Under the pieces are notes generated by a model, which saw nothing but the letters and a program-made list of their open reading frames with translations, did no database searches and was not told where the DNA came from. From assembly GCA_003290165.1 (NCBI GenBank), contig QNQO01000536.1:496001-560000 (forward strand): a DNA stretch of 64,000 nt. The letters are read 5' to 3'. Below are positions 1 through 10,709 of this stretch, piece by piece. The translations under genes were made by a program, and so were the position numbers. Numbering within the stretch: the stretch's first letter is position 1; each line of letters opens with the position of its first letter. Source of the DNA: Berberis thunbergii (Eukaryota > Streptophyta > Magnoliopsida > Ranunculales > Berberidaceae).

Positions 1-2532
1 TACAAACCACCAATATGATAAGTAACATATCAAATGTGGTAAACATGCTCTCAGTGAAAAGAACAGACGTTAAAGAGAAAGTATCAGAGAGGAAACAAGG
101 AATATCAATCCATATGATAATCAGTATCACCCCACCCCCTCCCAGCTCTTCCTTGATACTACCCAGGCAGCAATTGCACAGCGCTTTGCACTTGACATGT
201 AAGACAACCATGCATGACAACTTGCAAGTGAAGATACTCTACCAATATGGCAACATGTCAGGCAGATTACATCAGTGCAAATAGAGATAAAGAATGAAAA
301 CACCCAATTAAAAACTAAAAGATACTCATAGTACGTGATCATAGCAGGGTACCAATCTGAGCTTCATGGAATGGATATCATCATAACTCTATTTTATTAA
401 GCAAGATGAGTTGTACTGGCATCAAACATAAAACAAGTATATGATTACTAAGAGAAGGTCTCACTATTATGGAAACTGACACCCAAACTCAAATGAAGGC
501 TTGAATAATGACTCTAATGTGGGAAGTCTAGAAGGTAAAAAACAAAATATCTGACATTACTCCGACCAACGACAATATATATCTAGCAACCATTCCCCAT
601 TGGCAATCAGCAATACTTTACTGTGTGTGTGTATATATATATCACCAACCTAATGTTTTCCGTTCCCATTAACCTTGGCAAGACACCTTTAATACATATC
701 CAGAGAAACCCGTATAGTTGTAGAGATTTAACCAAATGGGTGATCGCCTGACGAGAGACTGTCTAAACAAGCACCTGTTAGGAAGACTCAAACTGGGAAA
801 CTACCTCGAATAGAAGGATAACATACAAACAACACTAAGAACTGGTGAGAAATTCCAACAACCTAAAAGATAACATGTGTCTAAGTGCCTATTGCTTTCT
901 TACTTATCCTTATTTTTTAATCCCTGAATGGAAATGCCCTTTGCTGCCACATGTCACTCCATGACGGACCTTGTATCATCGGGTGGATCCACTTGAATAT
1001 CCACAGCGGCATGGATACATGTATTCCATCGACAACATGCATCTTTTGGGATGGATAAAGCTCAATTTACTGAAGAAAAAAAAACGTAAAATTTGTGTTC
1101 ATTGTCCTGGAAGAGATTATCTATATGTTTGCTGGAAATTCAAGCTCCAACATCAGTATCAGAAAATTCCCTTATATACTATTTTTTCCTTACTGTTGTA
1201 TGTTTTGCATTTACATAACAAATTGATCTAATCCAGTTCCATAACTTAGTAGCCTAATCTTGGAATTTAAAATTATGAAAATGGATTGATCCTATAAGGA
1301 TATGATCATAGACAAGCCCTCTAGTTCCATCTCTGTTAATACTTAATATCCAATGCCAAAGCCTAGATATTAGCTATTATTGAATAGAAATGTCTTTCAA
1401 TCAAACACTTCAATTTTGTTCTTTTGAATAGAAATGATTTTCTATAACTACAACTTCATAAAAAACACCCTAAAATCAATGTTTGCTACCTACAACACTC
1501 AAGAGACCCCATCACTTTGTTTGAGGAAACATTGAAGAAACAAGTAATGAATGAATTTCACTGTCATGAAGAATATACACTCAAAATCCACATCAAACTC
1601 ATACTTTTTTTGCCTAGTAATTCGAATACACTCAAAATCCACAGCAAACTCATACTTTTTTTGCCTAGTAATTTGAGGCAACCGACACCACCTTCCAAAT
1701 GGGAATGTTACTTGAGTGTAAATGCATCCAGTTTTTTGTTAAATATTAAAACGATGGGCAGCAATGTATTAAACTGGTTTTTCCCTTTCTCGTATCTTCT
1801 TTAATTTCTATTTTTCTTCTCTTTTCTTCTACATTAATATTTATATATGTGAAAAAGTAAATGACATGCCATCAGATCACACAAAGTAATAGATGATCAG
1901 GGGGATTCAAGATCTTTACCACCAGTGAGTTTCTTTAGGTTATGATATAAATTTCGTCATTTCCAAATGCCAAGTGAAGCTCGTCGTGAAATGAAATTTT
2001 CATATCCATAACCGGTGCTCAAAATTCTGTTTATTTTCAAGCAAAACTCCAATATATAGTAAGAAACCACAAAAATTCCCCAAGCTGCAAATTTCCAAGA
2101 CCTACGAACGAGCATGCATGCAACATTGAACTATGAAATAGCCAAGAAATCCAAAACAAAGGAGAATTGATCCCATACATCTCAAACAATGTCAATCCTA
2201 AATCACTTCTAAATGGTAAATAGATTTCATCAAATTTTGGGGTAATAAATAATTATCCTTGTTCAACAAAAACGAATGAATACATAGGAATTTATTATGA
2301 TTCTAAACTGATAATTGACAATCCCACATTTACCGTGGAGATCGGAGTCCCTAAACGTTTAAAATAACACTGTTTTTCCACAATGTAGCACAAATTACTC
2401 TCGAACCAAACACAAGAATGAGACAATAACTTGAGATCATTTACGAAAGCAAAGAACGACATGCAAATCAAACCAGTCGACTCAAACGCAAATCAACATA
2501 CAACGAACAGACAAGAGAGAGAGATTGATTAC
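1..2532 (-). other. Putative intron 1 / downstream region of the Alba gene
   Basis: This 2.5-kb stretch lies downstream of the Alba exon, on the minus strand. I searched the minus strand for the next Alba exon (the part after LLQ, normally starting with a charged EK segment and an AMGQAI-like motif) and did not see it. Either intron 1 is longer than 2.5 kb or the gene is broken. The region is AT-rich, with a short GT/AT microsatellite near 620-642 and the 51-bp tandem duplication listed separately. No other gene is supported. Confidence 0.4.
1576..1677. repeat. 51-bp tandem duplication
   Basis: Two adjacent copies of a 51-bp unit (1576-1626 and 1627-1677), each beginning TACACTCAAAATCCACA and containing a T7 run followed by GCCTAGTAAT. 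They differ at only a few positions, which points to a recent duplication. Short ORFs across it on both strands arise from the repeat and are not genes. Confidence 0.85.
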
Positions 2533-2655
2533 CTGAAGAAGTGTGGTGGCATAGGTGATGTAGTTCCTGATAAGACCTTGAGTGGTGATGCGGATCTCGT
2601 TGTCGCTAATGGTCGATTCAGGCCTCCGCTTCTCGACTCTCTGGTACCTGTCCAT
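2533..2655 (-). CDS. Alba-domain nucleic-acid-binding protein, exon 1 (partial gene)
   Basis: The exon encodes 41 residues, starting MDRYQRVEK and ending with YATTLLQ directly before a GT donor (GTAATC read on the minus strand). The segment NEIRITTQGLIRNYITYATTLLQ is the first strand and helix of the Alba fold, and the sequence closely matches the N-terminus of the longer, RGG-tailed plant Alba proteins (Arabidopsis ALBA4/ALBA5 type). These proteins bind RNA and DNA, including R-loops, in nucleus and cytoplasm. The ATG at 2655 was chosen because family members start at this MDRYQRVEK; an upstream in-frame ATG at 2694 would add 13 unrelated residues. The exon-intron boundary is phase 0, at the position I recall for the Arabidopsis genes. 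Later exons, including the rest of the Alba domain and the RGG tail, are not visible here. Confidence 0.85.
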
Positions 2656-2800
2656 GGCGATCGAACTAGGGTTTTGCTTTTGCGATGCAAACAAGGAAGG
2701 GAATGCGAGGCGTGAGAGATGGGCTAAAACCCTGAATGGGCACTTGGAACTCTCTCAAAATTCCTCTTTCACTCACTCTCTTCTGATTCTAATAGCCATA

Positions 2801-2811
2801 ATATTATATAG
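2801..2811 (-). promoter_or_regulatory. Candidate TATA box of the Alba gene
   Basis: On the minus strand this reads CTATATAATAT, about 145 bp upstream of the chosen start codon. A CT/GA-rich stretch, typical of a plant 5' UTR, lies between the two. No transcription start can be read directly. The first MULE MITE begins about 130 bp further upstream. Confidence 0.45.
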
Positions 2812-2939
2812 ATGGATAGACATGTAGGGGGATTAGGGCACACTCTAAATCCACTTCACGCCTCTGTTTTCTGTGAAAACCAATACCCAGTCGATACTGG
2901 AACGGGGATACTTTTATGTAAGTAAATTCGGTAAAGCAG

Positions 2940-3099
2940 GAGAAATTCTAATAGGCCTGGGAAACCGGCCAGGGTTTGCTGTTTGGGAGGGGCGAAAATA
3001 CATTTTTGCCCTTTCTCCTTAAACACTTTTGGAGGTGTGTATTTTTGCCCCTCCCAAGCAGCAAACCAAGCCGATTTTCTAGGCCAGCTAAAATTTCTG
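2940..3099. mobile_element. MULE-derived MITE (160 bp)
   Basis: This is a foldback element whose halves are imperfect inverted repeats. The left half has AGAAATTCTAATAGGCC, then GGGTTTGCTGTTTGGGAGGG; the right half reads back as AGAAATTTTAGCTGGCC, then GGTTTGCTGCTTGGGAGGG. It is flanked by a 9-bp direct repeat GTAAAGCAG (2931-2939 and 3100-3108), the target-duplication length typical of Mutator-like elements. It has no coding capacity. It sits in the probable promoter of the Alba gene, 23 bp from the end of a larger MULE with related termini. Confidence 0.8.
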
Positions 3100-3131
3100 G
3101 TAAAGCAGTGATTAAGGATTGTGATTGGTTT

Positions 3132-3727
3132 CAATAATTCTACCCGGCCTGGGTTTCACACTTGGGAAGCTGCTTGGACCCTCCTGGGCATGTGTGCCTG
3201 GGAGGGTCTTGGCACGTGTGCATGATTTGGCTCCAAAGAAATGAGATTTTTTGCTCCAAAGAACAAAACTCAGATCTCATCCTTCCCAAATCACTCGAAC
3301 AACTCCTCCTTTTCAAATCGCAAACTCCTCACAAACTCACAGACTTAGATCTCGTTCCTTCTCCTCCACAAGACTCAGACTCCTTCACAGTCTCAGACTC
3401 AGACTCCTTCATGGACTCAGACTCGGACTCCTCCACAGGCTCAGACTCCTTCACAAGTTCCTTATCCTCTTCATAGACTCAGATCTCGTTTGAGTTTGCT
3501 TTTTGGCTCCAAAGACCCACACTCATATCTGGTTTTTGATTTTGTATTAACATGAATCTGACAATTTGATTTTAGGGGTTTGTGAAACTTGTGAAACCCT
3601 GACTTCAGATTGTCATTAATTTTTTTTTTCATAAAATCAACAGTTATCATCCTTAGATGAAATACCTTTTCTTTTGTTGATAAAAAAAGAAAGCAAAGAG
3701 CATGCTTAGATGATATCAACATTAGTT
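3132..3727. repeat. Left TIR of the long-TIR MULE
   Basis: In inverted orientation this matches 5106-5838 from the outer tip to GATATCAACATTAGTT. Near the tip is a near-palindrome (CCCTCCTGGGCA then TGCCTGGGAGGG, about 3179-3206) that is also conserved in the Pack-MULE at 8075-9128. Inside is a short array of CAGACT/CTC hexamers at about 3350-3475. ORFs here rich in S, D and R are translations of the array, not genes. Confidence 0.85.
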
Positions 3728-5105
3728 TCAAATGGAGCTTTTTATGGGAACAAATTGAGCTGAATTAAGGGCTTGATATCTTTTAAGACAATTGAATTGA
3801 TCTTTTAAGACAAATGGTGATGATCAACACAACCATCTAGCTCTAATAGACAGGTGAAGGGCTTCTCACAGCCTGCACCAATCTACAAAGGAAATGGACA
3901 TGCAAAGAAAAACTTCTCACAAACTCCTAATGAGTTTCACAACCCCATGAGACCCCTCCTAGGGAGGTTATTCACCATGAGAATATGGTCATGGATGATT
4001 TTCTATAGCTGAAAGTTGAATGTGGTGGAGATAATTGCCTTAACTTTCCAAATCTATCAAGGATATAAAGCAGTTCAGAACTTGTAGATGGGTTTGCTTT
4101 CGTTGAGAATTTTGTTTCTAAAAGATTTAAGCTTTTTATGGGTCTTCACGTGTATATGAAGTATGTTCACTCAGGTTGAGTTTGGTGAATTATTCTGTTG
4201 GTGTTGAAGGATGTTTCTTAATAACATTTTTGTCTGCATCTATATGCATCTGCATTAAATTCCATAAGCATGGAAACATAGTTTTCATTAGGATTCCTTA
4301 GGGTATCACTCTATTTCAGTAAAGTCTAGTGTAGTGATAGTGTTTTGCTAATGCCTTGCTATTGGGTGAAATGTAGGAAAAGAATGTGCTTCCTCAGAAG
4401 AAGAAAGATGACCAGAATTCTGTGGATGTTGTTCTGTTCAAGGCCATTGATGGAGTTGTTGCTCTGTCTCAACCTGATTTTTGTTTGTTTAGAGTTTGTC
4501 CAATTTCATTAGACTGAATGCAAAATGTCAGAAGTGTAATGGTCTTGGAATTTAATGGTCGTTTAATTTCTATTGAAATGTAATGGTCTTGGAATGTTTG
4601 ATATACTAGCTTCCTTGACTAAGATTTGCAACTTCTTGCTGGAGTTCACACAGTTTACCAATGGAAGAATATGCTTCCACGACAGCAACCTAAAATTCCT
4701 TTACCATCTTAAGGAAGGGAAACACCTTACCAATTAAAGTTCATTGATATTATGATAGCGTTCCAAGCCTTCTACGGACCATGCACTGTTGGTGCTACAT
4801 ATGTGACAATCCCTTCAATATGGTTAGTCTTCTAAGACCAGTATTATCCATTTGAGCGAACTGAAACCATCCAGCATAAGGGCAGTGATAGACAATCCTA
4901 GTAGAAACAAATATTGGTGCCACCCACACTAGACACAACAACGGCATACACTGTAACACTGAAAGAATCTACTTCCTTCCAATCCAAACATTTTCATCAA
5001 ATACTTAACTACACCAAACAAGAAAGGTACTTAGAAAGACTACTCTCAAACAAATCAGAGACCACTTCCTCTGATAAACGAGACAACACAACCACCAACT
5101 TACTT
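3728..5105. other. Core of the long-TIR MULE, unassigned
   Basis: This is 1.38 kb of unique sequence between the TIRs. Short open stretches occur, for example a plus-strand run around 4379-4490 with a basic KKK-containing segment and a 65-codon ORF at 4914-5111. I recognise no protein family in either. They could be captured host fragments, as is common in non-autonomous MULEs, but that is inference. Stops and frame changes interrupt every reading I tried. Confidence 0.5.
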
Positions 5106-5838
5106 AACTAATGTTGATATCATCTAAGCATGCTCTTTGTTGTCTTTTTTATCAACAAAACAAAAGGCATTTCATCTAAGGATTGATAACTGTTGATTCT
5201 GTGAAATTTTTTTTAATGATAATCTGAAGTCAGGGTTTCACAAAGTTTCACAAACCCCTAAAATCAAATTGTCATATTCATGTTAATACAATATCAAAAA
5301 CCAGATCTGAGTGTGGGTATTTGGAGCCAAAAAGCAAACTCAAAACGAGATCTGAGTCTGTGAAGAGGAGAAGGAACTTGTGAAGGAGTCTAAGTCTGTG
5401 GAGGAGTATGACTATGTGAAGGAGTCTAAGTCTGTGAAGGAGTCTGAGTTTGAGTTTGAGTCTGAGTCTGTGAAGGAGTGTGAGTCTGAGTCTGTGAAGG
5501 AGTCTAAGTTTGAGTCTGAGTCTGAGTCTGAGTCTGTGAAGGAGTCTGAGTCTTGTGGAGGAGAAGGAACGAGATTTGAGTCTGTGAGTTTGTGAGAAGT
5601 CTGAGTCTGTGAGGAATTTGCGATTTGTGAAGGAAGAGTTGTTCAAGTGATTTGTCAAGGAGGAAAATGAGGAGTTGTTTGAGTGATTGGGAAGGACGAG
5701 ATCTGAGTTTTGTTCTTGTTATTTGGTTTATTCTTTGGAGCCAAAAATCTCATTTCTTTGGAGCCAAATCAGGCACATGTGCCCAGGAGGGTCCAGGTAG
5801 CTACCCAAGCGTGAAACCCAGGCCGGGTAGAATTATTG
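5106..5838. repeat. Right TIR of the long-TIR MULE with expanded hexamer array
   Basis: This is the inverted copy of 3132-3727. The hexamer region (about 5345-5600) is far longer than in the left arm and consists of repeats of GAGTCT and of the longer unit TCTGTGAAGGAGTCTGAG. It yields Glu/Ser-rich ORFs on the plus strand and Arg/Leu-rich ORFs on the minus strand, both artefacts of the repeat. Array length is the main difference between the two TIRs. Confidence 0.85.
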
Positions 5839-5847
5839 GATTGGTTT

Positions 5848-6979
5848 AGATAAATAAACTAGCTTTTCACTAAGCCATGCGTGCACGTTTGGACTTTTGT
5901 GGTTGCACATAATGTATCTTAGGACCAAATCGACGGGTTGAAAATCAATTGTTTCGGATTATTGGGGTTGAAAATTGAATTGACGGTTCGGTTTTACACC
6001 CAATCGATCCTAGGACCGAATTGACTTTAGTCGGTTTCAAAATTTTCAGATTGAAATCGAACTGATCATTAAGAAAATCAAATCCAGTTTTAATTTAGAT
6101 AAATCGTAAACCAAACCAACCGACTAAAACCGAGTCAACCAACTATTTTAAGGGTTTTTTAGTTTGACACTCATTATTTTATACATATTAGAGTTTGACC
6201 CTTGTTTTAAAAACTAATTGAGTCTAATACTCTTCTTTTTTACGGTATGACAAAGATTTACACGCAGTATATATCGGGTGGGATTCGGAGACAAATATTT
6301 ATGACAAAGAAATTTACATGCAATATATATCGTAGGATAACATATAATCCAACGGCTTAGATTTAGGTGAGTTGTCACCTAATGATTAACTAATGGTAAA
6401 GCCAAGCCGGATAGAATTAAAAAAATTTATTTTATAAAGAGATTAATAGTTCCAAAATGCTAAGAAATCAGGTTTTTGCAACAATGTTTTGTAACCAGGG
6501 TGACGTGGCGTCATCTCAAAAGAATGATGAAATTTCCACAGAATTTATGTGTATCTTGAGGTAGTAAAAAACCTCATCTGACGATACCACATCATCTTGA
6601 TTGCAAAACCCGATTCCCGGTTCCCTAGCCTCACCGCTAAACCCCACTACTTTCTCTCAACCTTTGTAATATGGTGAAAAAAAAATCCTTAAGATATAAA
6701 AATAATAATAAAAAATATATTAATAATAATTAAAAAAAAATTCATTAAGTACAATTCACTAAAGAGCTGCATTATGCAATCTAATCGAAGGCTTGGCTGA
6801 TTTTATTCAACTTGCACTAGAACACCATAAAGATTCAAACTGATGAAACAATTGAATCGTCTTTGACATCCCATTATGCAATATAATGCTTCTTAGCGAA
6901 TAATTACAAAATACAATTAGATATCACAAATTAAACAATATCCCTCAATGTCCAACCCTAGCCCAACATGCCAGCATGT
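5848..6979. other. Gene-free stretch
   Basis: AT-rich intergenic DNA. About 5930-6150 is dominated by degenerate CGGTTT/AAACCG-type motifs, also seen near 21160-21550, which look like an old low-complexity repeat. Two similar segments around 6246-6280 and 6300-6335 contain GCA(G/A)TATATATCG. I see no ORF with family resemblance and no RNA gene. Confidence 0.5.
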
Positions 6980-6988
6980 TTCATAAAA

Positions 6989-7108
6989 CAAAAATTCTAG
7001 GGGTAGAGGGAGGAAGCGAGGGATGGGTGGTTCCCTCGAGATAAACAATGACGCTTATCTCGAGGGGGATGGGTGGTTGCACCCATCCCTCGCTCCCTAA
7101 AAGGGCTC
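6989..7108. mobile_element. Foldback MULE MITE (120 bp)
   Basis: Flanked by the exact 9-bp repeat TTCATAAAA (6980-6988 and 7109-7117). The left end contains AATTCTAGGGG, related to the ends of the other MULEs here. The arms fold back: GCGAGGGATGGGTG (left) pairs with CACCCATCCCTCGC (right). At the centre is a perfect 12-bp hairpin, CCCTCGAGATAA (7033-7044) with TTATCTCGAGGG (7055-7066), around a 10-nt loop. There is no coding capacity. Confidence 0.72.
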
Positions 7109-7117
7109 TTCATAAAA

Positions 7118-8065
7118 AGATCAACCATCCCAAAATCATTTATTTAATAATTATCTAATATTTTCTTTGAAGTTGGTGAAACATATTAAATTATTTCTTC
7201 TGCAGCACTTGAACCTCTTTTGATCTTTATTTTATGGAATAAAAAAATGCATAAAACTGATAAAATAAAAAATTCATGAATGAAATGAGTGGAGAAGTCT
7301 ATAACGTTAGAGATTACCGTTGAGGGGTAAATAAGGAATAACAAGAAAAATAGGGTAATTTTGTCAAATTTGATAATGTTTTTGGGCTTTAATTAGGGAG
7401 ACAAAAAATAAAGGGAGTTGCTACGTGTACTCGACTATTTAGCTTGGTTGCAGCAATTCTTTATTGCACCGATAGTTTGAGATGTTTTGACTTTGTTGCA
7501 CAAACTTAATGTATATAACACCGACTTATAATTTTTTTTGTAATAATCAAATCATTTGGTGCAAAAATTTCTCGTTTAGGAGTATTAATTGGCTAAAAAA
7601 AATGAAAGAACAATAGTAATCATTATCTATAAACTATAAAACTAAAATTCAATCACACATTCGTTAAATTTCAATATGTAGGGGTTGACAAACCCAATAA
7701 GTATTAAAAATGAAAAAATATATATATATATTTCAAAATTATTACAATTATTATATAAAATTCCAAAAAATTGCATTCAAAATCTAAAAAATTTGACATC
7801 CAAACATTTGCTTTATGAATCCATACAAAGTCCTCAATCAACAATATGAGTAACGTATTTTGTACATTTTAACATTAACAAAATTTGGTTGGGTATACCA
7901 AGAAATTTTTGAAAGCTAGATCTGAAAATAAAGTTGGGGGCATTGAGTCAACCAGTCAGGTACACATAGCAACTCGCAAAATAAATAATGAAAAAAGATA
8001 TGGGATTAAATAATTAAGCAATTGAAAAATGGATTTGAATTTAGTCGTACTCCTTTATCACGTAT
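7118..8065. other. Gene-free stretch
   Basis: AT-rich intergenic sequence up to the target duplication of the Pack-MULE. It contains a short ATATAT run near 7718. I see no coding, RNA or repeat feature I can support. Confidence 0.5.
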
Positions 8066-8074
8066 CTCCTTTAT

Positions 8075-9128
8075 GAATAATTCTAGGGAGCCCATCCTTG
8101 TAGCCTGGGAGACTGTCCGGACCCTCCTAGGCATGTGCCTGGGAGGGTGTTTGGCACGTGAACCCAGGCCCAAATCTGAGCTCCAACACCTCGGCTCCAA
8201 GAGAGCTATAGATTTCGTCCATCTTTTTTCATACCACCAGTAGTTGTTTGGCACGTGAACCCAGGCCTAAAGTCATGGAAGCTGGATAAATTCCTTTACA
8301 GGGAGTTCATAAAAAGAGTGAACTCAGTACTCTTTCTGGAGTTTGGTCGGGATGAGCCAATCTAACACTGGATCCTCCCTCCCTTTAAACAAAAAGCACT
8401 TACAATCTTCCCTCTTTATTTCCTTCTAGTTTAATTGAGATCATAACTGTTTGATAAATTTGGACTTTTGTGTTATCTAATTACAATCTGATTTATTACT
8501 TGCAGAAGACGCAGAGTTGGATGAACTAGTAACAAGTGTACCTAGTATGGAAGGGTTTGTTCGTCGAAGAGATCTCAATCTGGTCTTAACAGAAAATCAG
8601 AATTCAACCAAAGCATCTACTCACATACTCAACACTTTTGAATACCTTGAAGGTCCGATCTTGTCCCAAATACGACCTTACTTCCCTAAAATTTACACTA
8701 TCGGTCCTCTCCATGCTCTCCTCGACTCACGTCGTAAAGAGTTTGAATCCACGCCTTCATCTTCTTCCTCTAACAACAGTCTATTGGAAGTTGACCGAAG
8801 CTGTATCACTTGGCTTGACTCCCAACCGTCAAACTCTGTTATATATGTCAGTTTTGGAAGCGTGGGCTTCATTACTCGGAAACTGATGTTGGAATTTTTT
8901 TGTTTTGGTGGTGGCGAAGGTAGCAACGGTGGTGGTGAAGTGAGGCGGTGTGATTGATGATTGCTTTGGTTCTTCTCTGCCCATCTGATAAGAACAAAGT
9001 TGAGAGAGAGAATAAAGTGAGGTGGTGTAATTGGCATGGGTTCACGTGTCAAACACCCTCCCAGGCACGTGCCCAGGAGGGTCCGAACAGTCTCCCAGGC
9101 TACAAGGACGGGCTCTCTAGAATTACTC
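8075..9128. mobile_element. Pack-MULE carrying a UGT fragment (1054 bp)
   Basis: An exact 9-bp duplication CTCCTTTAT (8066-8074 and 9129-9137) brackets the element. Ends read GAATAATTCTAGGGAGCCC on the left and, inverted, GAGTAATTCTAGAGAGCCC on the right. Inside each tip is CCTTGTAGCCTGGGAGACTG, then the near-palindromic CCCTCC..GGAGGG motif shared with the 3132-5838 element. The inverted arms extend about 100 bp. Between them lies a piece of a UDP-glycosyltransferase gene including intron sequence, so the donor was genomic DNA rather than mRNA. There is no transposase. An extra copy of CTCCTTTAT at 8050-8058 is probably coincidental. Confidence 0.88.
8506..8900 (+). pseudogene. Captured UDP-glycosyltransferase (UGT709-like) exon fragment
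   Basis: The translation contains SVPSMEGFVRRRDL, then THILNTFEYLEGPILSQIRP, YTIGPLHALLDSRR, and CITWLDSQPSNSVIYVSFGS. These are the order and motifs of family-1 plant glycosyltransferases just upstream of the PSPG box, closest in memory to UGT709 enzymes (7-deoxyloganetic acid glucosyltransferase-like), which move glucose from UDP-glucose to small acceptors in the cytosol. The reading begins right after an intron acceptor (TTACTTGCAG, ending at 8505), so part of the intron was captured too. About 20 residues usually found after RRDLPSF are missing, and homology stops near 8900, before the donor-binding PSPG motif. It cannot be a working enzyme. The rightmost ORF tail is MULE sequence. Confidence 0.85.
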
Positions 9129-9137
9129 CTCCTTTAT

Positions 9138-10704
9138 ATGTTGTGTGTGAGATTGGATGGAATTTTTGGTATGACAAATTTCTCATCGTGTTTTAAGTTT
9201 CTTTACATGTTTGTTGACTATGATCAACAGTGGATCTCATAAGTGTAACAACTGAGAAAACAATTACATGAGTATGTCTGTTAAAAAATCAATTTCCCAT
9301 CACACAGAAATATAAAATAAAAAAATATCTCTCTCTACCAAGGGCCTTCTCTTCCACCTGTTTGGTCAAGCTCAATCAAACTAATCCCCATTTATACCCC
9401 GTCTTCTTCCTCATCTTTCTATCCATCCTCACCACTCCAAACCCTGCTCACAATGTCGATGATCATATGGTACAAATAAATCCGAAAAACAACGTTTAAT
9501 ATCAACTAGACATGACTACAATGATCTTATACCCATTCCAACTAGAAGCTTTCATAAAACAAGAGGAATTGAGATTTCAAAGCCATGTGTTGGGGCAATT
9601 ATTATGAGAATCTATGCGAATGAGCCAAATTTATTTCCACGAAATCACTTCCTTTTCAATAATAGAGTCACTAATCCCTACAGCCTGATCATCCATCCTC
9701 CAAACCCCCCACCACAACAATGTTGCTCATTCTCTCTCTGCAATAGCAAGCAACAATAGCTAATTGGAAGCCCCAGCTCTTTCGTCAGTCGATTCTAGAG
9801 GTAAGCGTTGTGTAGTATATGTATTCAATCTATCTTTATCTCTAGTTATTTTATCTAGGTTAAGAGGGAGTTATGAAACTTAAGAATGACCACGTGCAAG
9901 GGGTGCGAGCTGGTTATTTGGAGTATTGAATGTATTGCGAAACTTAGGGACGTCACGTGCAAGGGGCGTGCTCCAGTAGATGGTAAAAAATGAAAAAGTG
10001 TCATTGACTATCAATTTTAGGGGTACCCCTAATTTTTGAAACATTTAGTGGTACTTTGAGTTTCACATTATGAAGTGAGGGCTATCTCTAAATGTCTCTC
10101 TTACAAATCACCAATCCTAAGATACGATAAAGTTGAGGACTAGGGAGGGTTTCTTAAATTTCTCTTGGGCAATGCTCACTTTGGGGCTAGTTGCTTTATG
10201 AATGTTATTTATTTATGCCCTTAGAAATCAACGCTTTATCTTATTACTTTCCTCTTCATATTGAATGAGGCTTCTATTCACAGATGGGTTCCAAAAAAAA
10301 TATTTTTGATAGTGTTAGTCACCCACAAGGGTAAGAAAGTGAATAATTCTTTTAAAGAGAGTGGTAGGTGAGATTTGTCTGAAATTAGTGGAGAAATAAC
10401 GTAGAAAGATAAAGGTGGAAGGATGATCCAAATACTATAAAATAAATAGAAAGAAAATGAGTTGTGTGAAGGCAAAAGAGGATAGGCAAATGACAAAATG
10501 CAAAAATCAATAATTACAAACACACATGAGCATCTACCGTGGAGAAGCCAAATGTCTGCTAGTATTATCTTCACGTTCCAAGCATAGCCCATGCCCATTA
10601 AGTTAAGGTTTTTGAATTTACTCACCATTAGAAAAGTAAGTTTTATACTTTTATTATTATCGGGTGAAGCACTGACCTATTCAGTTCAAAATGTCTTACA
10701 TATG
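9138..10704. other. Gene-free stretch
   Basis: Intergenic DNA between the Pack-MULE and the first Tat-like retroelement. Around 9885-9972 there are two similar 30-bp segments containing CACGTGCAAGGGG. Several short ORFs are present on both strands without recognisable family. I see no supported gene or RNA. Confidence 0.5.
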
Positions 10705-10709
10705 CAAAT

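Larger units (their letters stand above)
3132..5838. mobile_element. Long-TIR Mutator-like element (2707 bp)
   Basis: The element is flanked by an exact 9-bp duplication GATTGGTTT (3123-3131 and 5839-5847). Its termini read CAATAATTCTACCCGGCC at both ends in inverted orientation, followed by long TIRs (about 596 bp left, 733 bp right). The TIRs differ in length mainly through expansion of a GAGTCT-type hexamer array. No transposase is present, so the element is non-autonomous. The core between the TIRs has no domain I recognise. It lies about 470 bp upstream of the Alba start codon, in keeping with the known preference of MULEs for 5' ends of genes. Confidence 0.88.

Noticed and set aside
1..342. 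Short ORFs at the window start as genes
   Set aside because: No family resemblance, and overlapping ORFs on both strands without coding character.
4379..5111. Captured host gene in the core of the long-TIR MULE
   Set aside because: Short open stretches were seen, but I could not match any of them to a protein family, so no gene is called.
5278..5658. Ser/Glu- or Arg/Leu-rich ORFs on both strands as protein genes
   Set aside because: They are translations of the hexamer array in a MULE TIR, open on both strands because of the repeat composition.
5930..6150. CGGTTT-rich segment as a regulatory array or telomere-like repeat
   Set aside because: The motif is degenerate and irregular, not a telomeric TTTAGGG repeat; it looks like an old low-complexity repeat also present at 21160-21550.
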